A stretch of DNA of 64,000 bases from Laguncularia racemosa (Eukaryota > Streptophyta > Magnoliopsida > Myrtales > Combretaceae). Below are positions 62,220 to 64,000 of the stretch, piece by piece. How positions within the stretch are numbered: position 1 is the first letter of the stretch; each line of letters opens with the position of its first letter. The notes under the pieces are model-generated. The model saw nothing but the letters and a program-made list of their open reading frames with translations. It was not told the DNA's origin and made no database searches. The position numbers and the translations under genes are program-made. The stretch spans positions 1,116,001 to 1,180,000 of the forward strand of contig JBBMOL010000073.1 in NCBI GenBank assembly GCA_037954665.1, written 5' to 3'.

Positions 62220-62400
62220 GAGGAGGAGAGGTGGACCAAAGGAGCGACCTTTAATCGTAGATATATATATACATATATATATAATTTTCTGTAGGGTTCG
62301 AGATTAGGGTTTTTTGAATTAGAAATTAAGGCGTTCGATTAAAGAGAGAGAAAGGGAGAAAGTGCGCGTGTGGGGTTTTGCCTTTGGAGTAATTTGAATT
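62220..62400 (-). promoter_or_regulatory. MON1 leader and proximal promoter
   Basis: A GA-rich stretch (62,340-62,360) and (TA)n at about 62,259-62,282 lie upstream of the start codon on the minus strand; AACCCTAA telo-type words lie near 62,305 (minus orientation). No transcription start can be fixed. Confidence 0.35.
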
Positions 62401-63180
62401 TCCGAAAGTGGAGGTGTGGCTGTTTGTTTGTCTCCTTCTAGCTCGTGTCCTACCGGTCATTTGAACACTTTCGTTGGCTGTGTGCTTTGAAGTGGTGTTG
62501 ACCGTCTGGTGGGTTGAGGATCCGATAGAAGGTATCCGGATATTGTTCGTAACTTCTGGGTTGGGGATACCAATTGAAAAATCCTCGTATAAGCCGAAGT
62601 CAACGAATGAAAATTAAATCATGTTTCGTCCAAATGTAGCACGTTTTAATTCTCCAATTCAAAAAGGTATTTTAATCTGTTTGGCATAGTATGAAATCTG
62701 TGGAAAACTATAAAAATGGAATGAAATTAATGAAAATTTGATGCTGGGCTATTAAAAATAAGAGCAGAAGAAGATGTGGAAATACTGAAAAATCACTGGA
62801 AATATTTTCATTTAATAACATTAAGTTTTTTTTTTAAATGAAAGAAATGAATGGAAATTAATTGAAATTATGATAAATTATTAAAATATCTCTAAAAGTA
62901 AGATTAAATAAATAAAATTAGGGACATTTTTATTTATTACTATTATATTTCCTTTTAGTTCCATCAAAAAGCAAATAAATATATTTCTTTCTATTTCCTT
63001 TCTTTTCCTTTTCACTTATTTTCGCCACTTTCCACTCTTCTTAAATTTACCAAACAGAGTGTTCCATTCCGAAAATGCAAATGGTTGCTCTAGAGGTAAG
63101 AGGAACAATTCATGTTGGTTTGATTCAATTTGATTTCCACTTCATCTCAAATTTTTATTGATATAAAAAATAGATAAAGT
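62400..63180. other. Intergenic, no feature recognised
   Basis: AT-rich DNA, part of the MON1 upstream region, without recognisable genes or repeats. Confidence 0.6.
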
Positions 63181-63209
63181 TTAATAGAGAATACATATAG
63201 GTCCTTTAT

Positions 63210-64000
63210 ATATATATATTTCTTTCTATCCTGGATAGCTTGAAGAAATTCATTACTGGAATTGGTCATTTCGAAAGGTTTGAAAAGCGGTTTCTTTTCA
63301 ACCTTGGTATTTTCATTGTTATTGACCTGGGGTTTACTAATCGAATCTTCAATTCTGTCAAGTTGTTGACCTATTGTGTAAAGATTTTTATTAGTAAAAT
63401 TGTTTTGATCAATAATCTTTTTAATACCAGTTCCCTCAGATTCATCTGCATTTTTAAAGGGAGCTAGTTTAATTTCGGTTTCCTTATGGGAATACCGGAT
63501 GTTGCTAAGTGGGGGATGAGTAGATTCAACTACATTACCATTACTTAGTCTCCATTGGACGGTTTTATTAACCTCATTAATCCTTTTAGGTTTCAAATAA
63601 TATTCTTCTAACCAATCGAAGAATAAAATCTAAGAACCAATTTCATTCATGAAATTATAATAATCATTTTTAATCTGTATTTTAAACTTATCAAAAGTTT
63701 TAAAATACCATTCTCTTTTCTCCTTATTTTTAGAAAAATTAAAATTATTATTTAGAAATATCTTATCTGGTTCGAAAGGTTTTTCTATGACATTAAGCTC
63801 AGAATCTTCTAATTCTGAAGCAGTAGGTTCTTCCCATTCTGGAGAAGTTTGATAGATTGGTAAACATTTTATAAGAGATCCTTCTCACATCCGTGATAAG
63901 AACTTAGATCTCTTATCCAATATGAAATGCAAGTCTTTAGGCGAATTCCGCCAATACAAAGACATATTCCTTCAGAGGGTATTGATGCGAGATGATTGTA
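63210..64000 (-). pseudogene. Endogenous pararetrovirus-like fragment, runs off the right edge
   Basis: On the minus strand, from about 63,860 to 63,220, an open frame with one stop near 63,630 encodes an acidic segment, an aromatic E-W-Y-F-K segment, a segment with V-Q-W and H-P-P motifs, and a predicted coiled-coil segment with Q-N-N-F-T-N. This order recalls the movement/coat-protein linker of caulimovirid-type elements integrated in plant genomes. The part nearest the window edge shows other frames. The fragment is broken by the stop and ends in unrelated sequence at about 63,220. Alternative: a rare LTR element's gag. The call rests on remembered family patterns, not on a search. Confidence 0.4.

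Noticed and set aside
1..64000. CRISPR array, riboswitch, rRNA or bacterial mobile element
   Set aside because: No regularly spaced repeats, no rRNA core motifs, and spliced plant genes throughout.

Overview
The window is nuclear DNA of a flowering plant, almost certainly a eudicot. It is AT-rich, its genes have many short exons with GT-AG (and two GC-AG) introns, and all three recognisable host genes are plant orthologues close to their Arabidopsis counterparts. Nothing in it is bacterial, so there are no operons or ribosome binding sites to report.

Layout. (1) 1-10,945: a badly decayed Ty3/gypsy LTR retrotransposon on the + strand, its 5' LTR cut by the window edge. Other elements are nested in it: a 1.9 kb solo LTR inside gag (2186-4090), bounded by a near-perfect 5-bp target duplication, and a 1.07 kb LTR-type fragment inside the integrase (7203-8268). 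The 3' LTR breaks off into a hAT-like MITE relic (to about 11,447). (2) 11.4-18.0 kb: AT-rich intergenic DNA. (3) 18,011-24,546, minus strand: a complete REVOLUTA-type class III HD-ZIP gene, 18 coding exons, 841 codons, with the miR165/166 target split across an exon junction. (4) 25.4-38.1 kb: intergenic DNA with decayed repeats. (5) 38,876-44,386, minus strand: a DRB2-like double-stranded RNA-binding protein gene, 3 coding exons. (6) 47,790-62,219, minus strand: a MON1/SAND gene, 14 coding exons. Its fourth intron has grown to 8.6 kb through a gag-only gypsy element (51,762-59,632, + strand) that itself holds a compact chromovirus in the opposite orientation (53,938-59,068). A tRNA-derived SINE lies next to it. 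(7) 63.2-64.0 kb: a fragment resembling a caulimovirid-type endogenous pararetrovirus, running off the right edge.

The host genes are not one pathway: REV sets leaf polarity, meristem and vascular patterning; DRB2 acts in small-RNA biogenesis; MON1 with CCZ1 activates RAB7 on endosomes. The adjacent DRB2-MON1 pair matches the neighbouring Arabidopsis loci At2g28380 and At2g28390, so it looks like old microsynteny.

Points for a second look: a one-base homopolymer insertion that breaks MON1 exon 3, an out-of-frame conserved C-terminus in DRB2, GC-AG introns in REV and MON1, a Pol III-type A box/B box/oligo-T unit inside the solo LTR, and a three-level nested insertion in MON1 intron 4. I found no convincing wholly new system. 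All exon boundaries were derived by hand from reading frame, splice consensus and family similarity.
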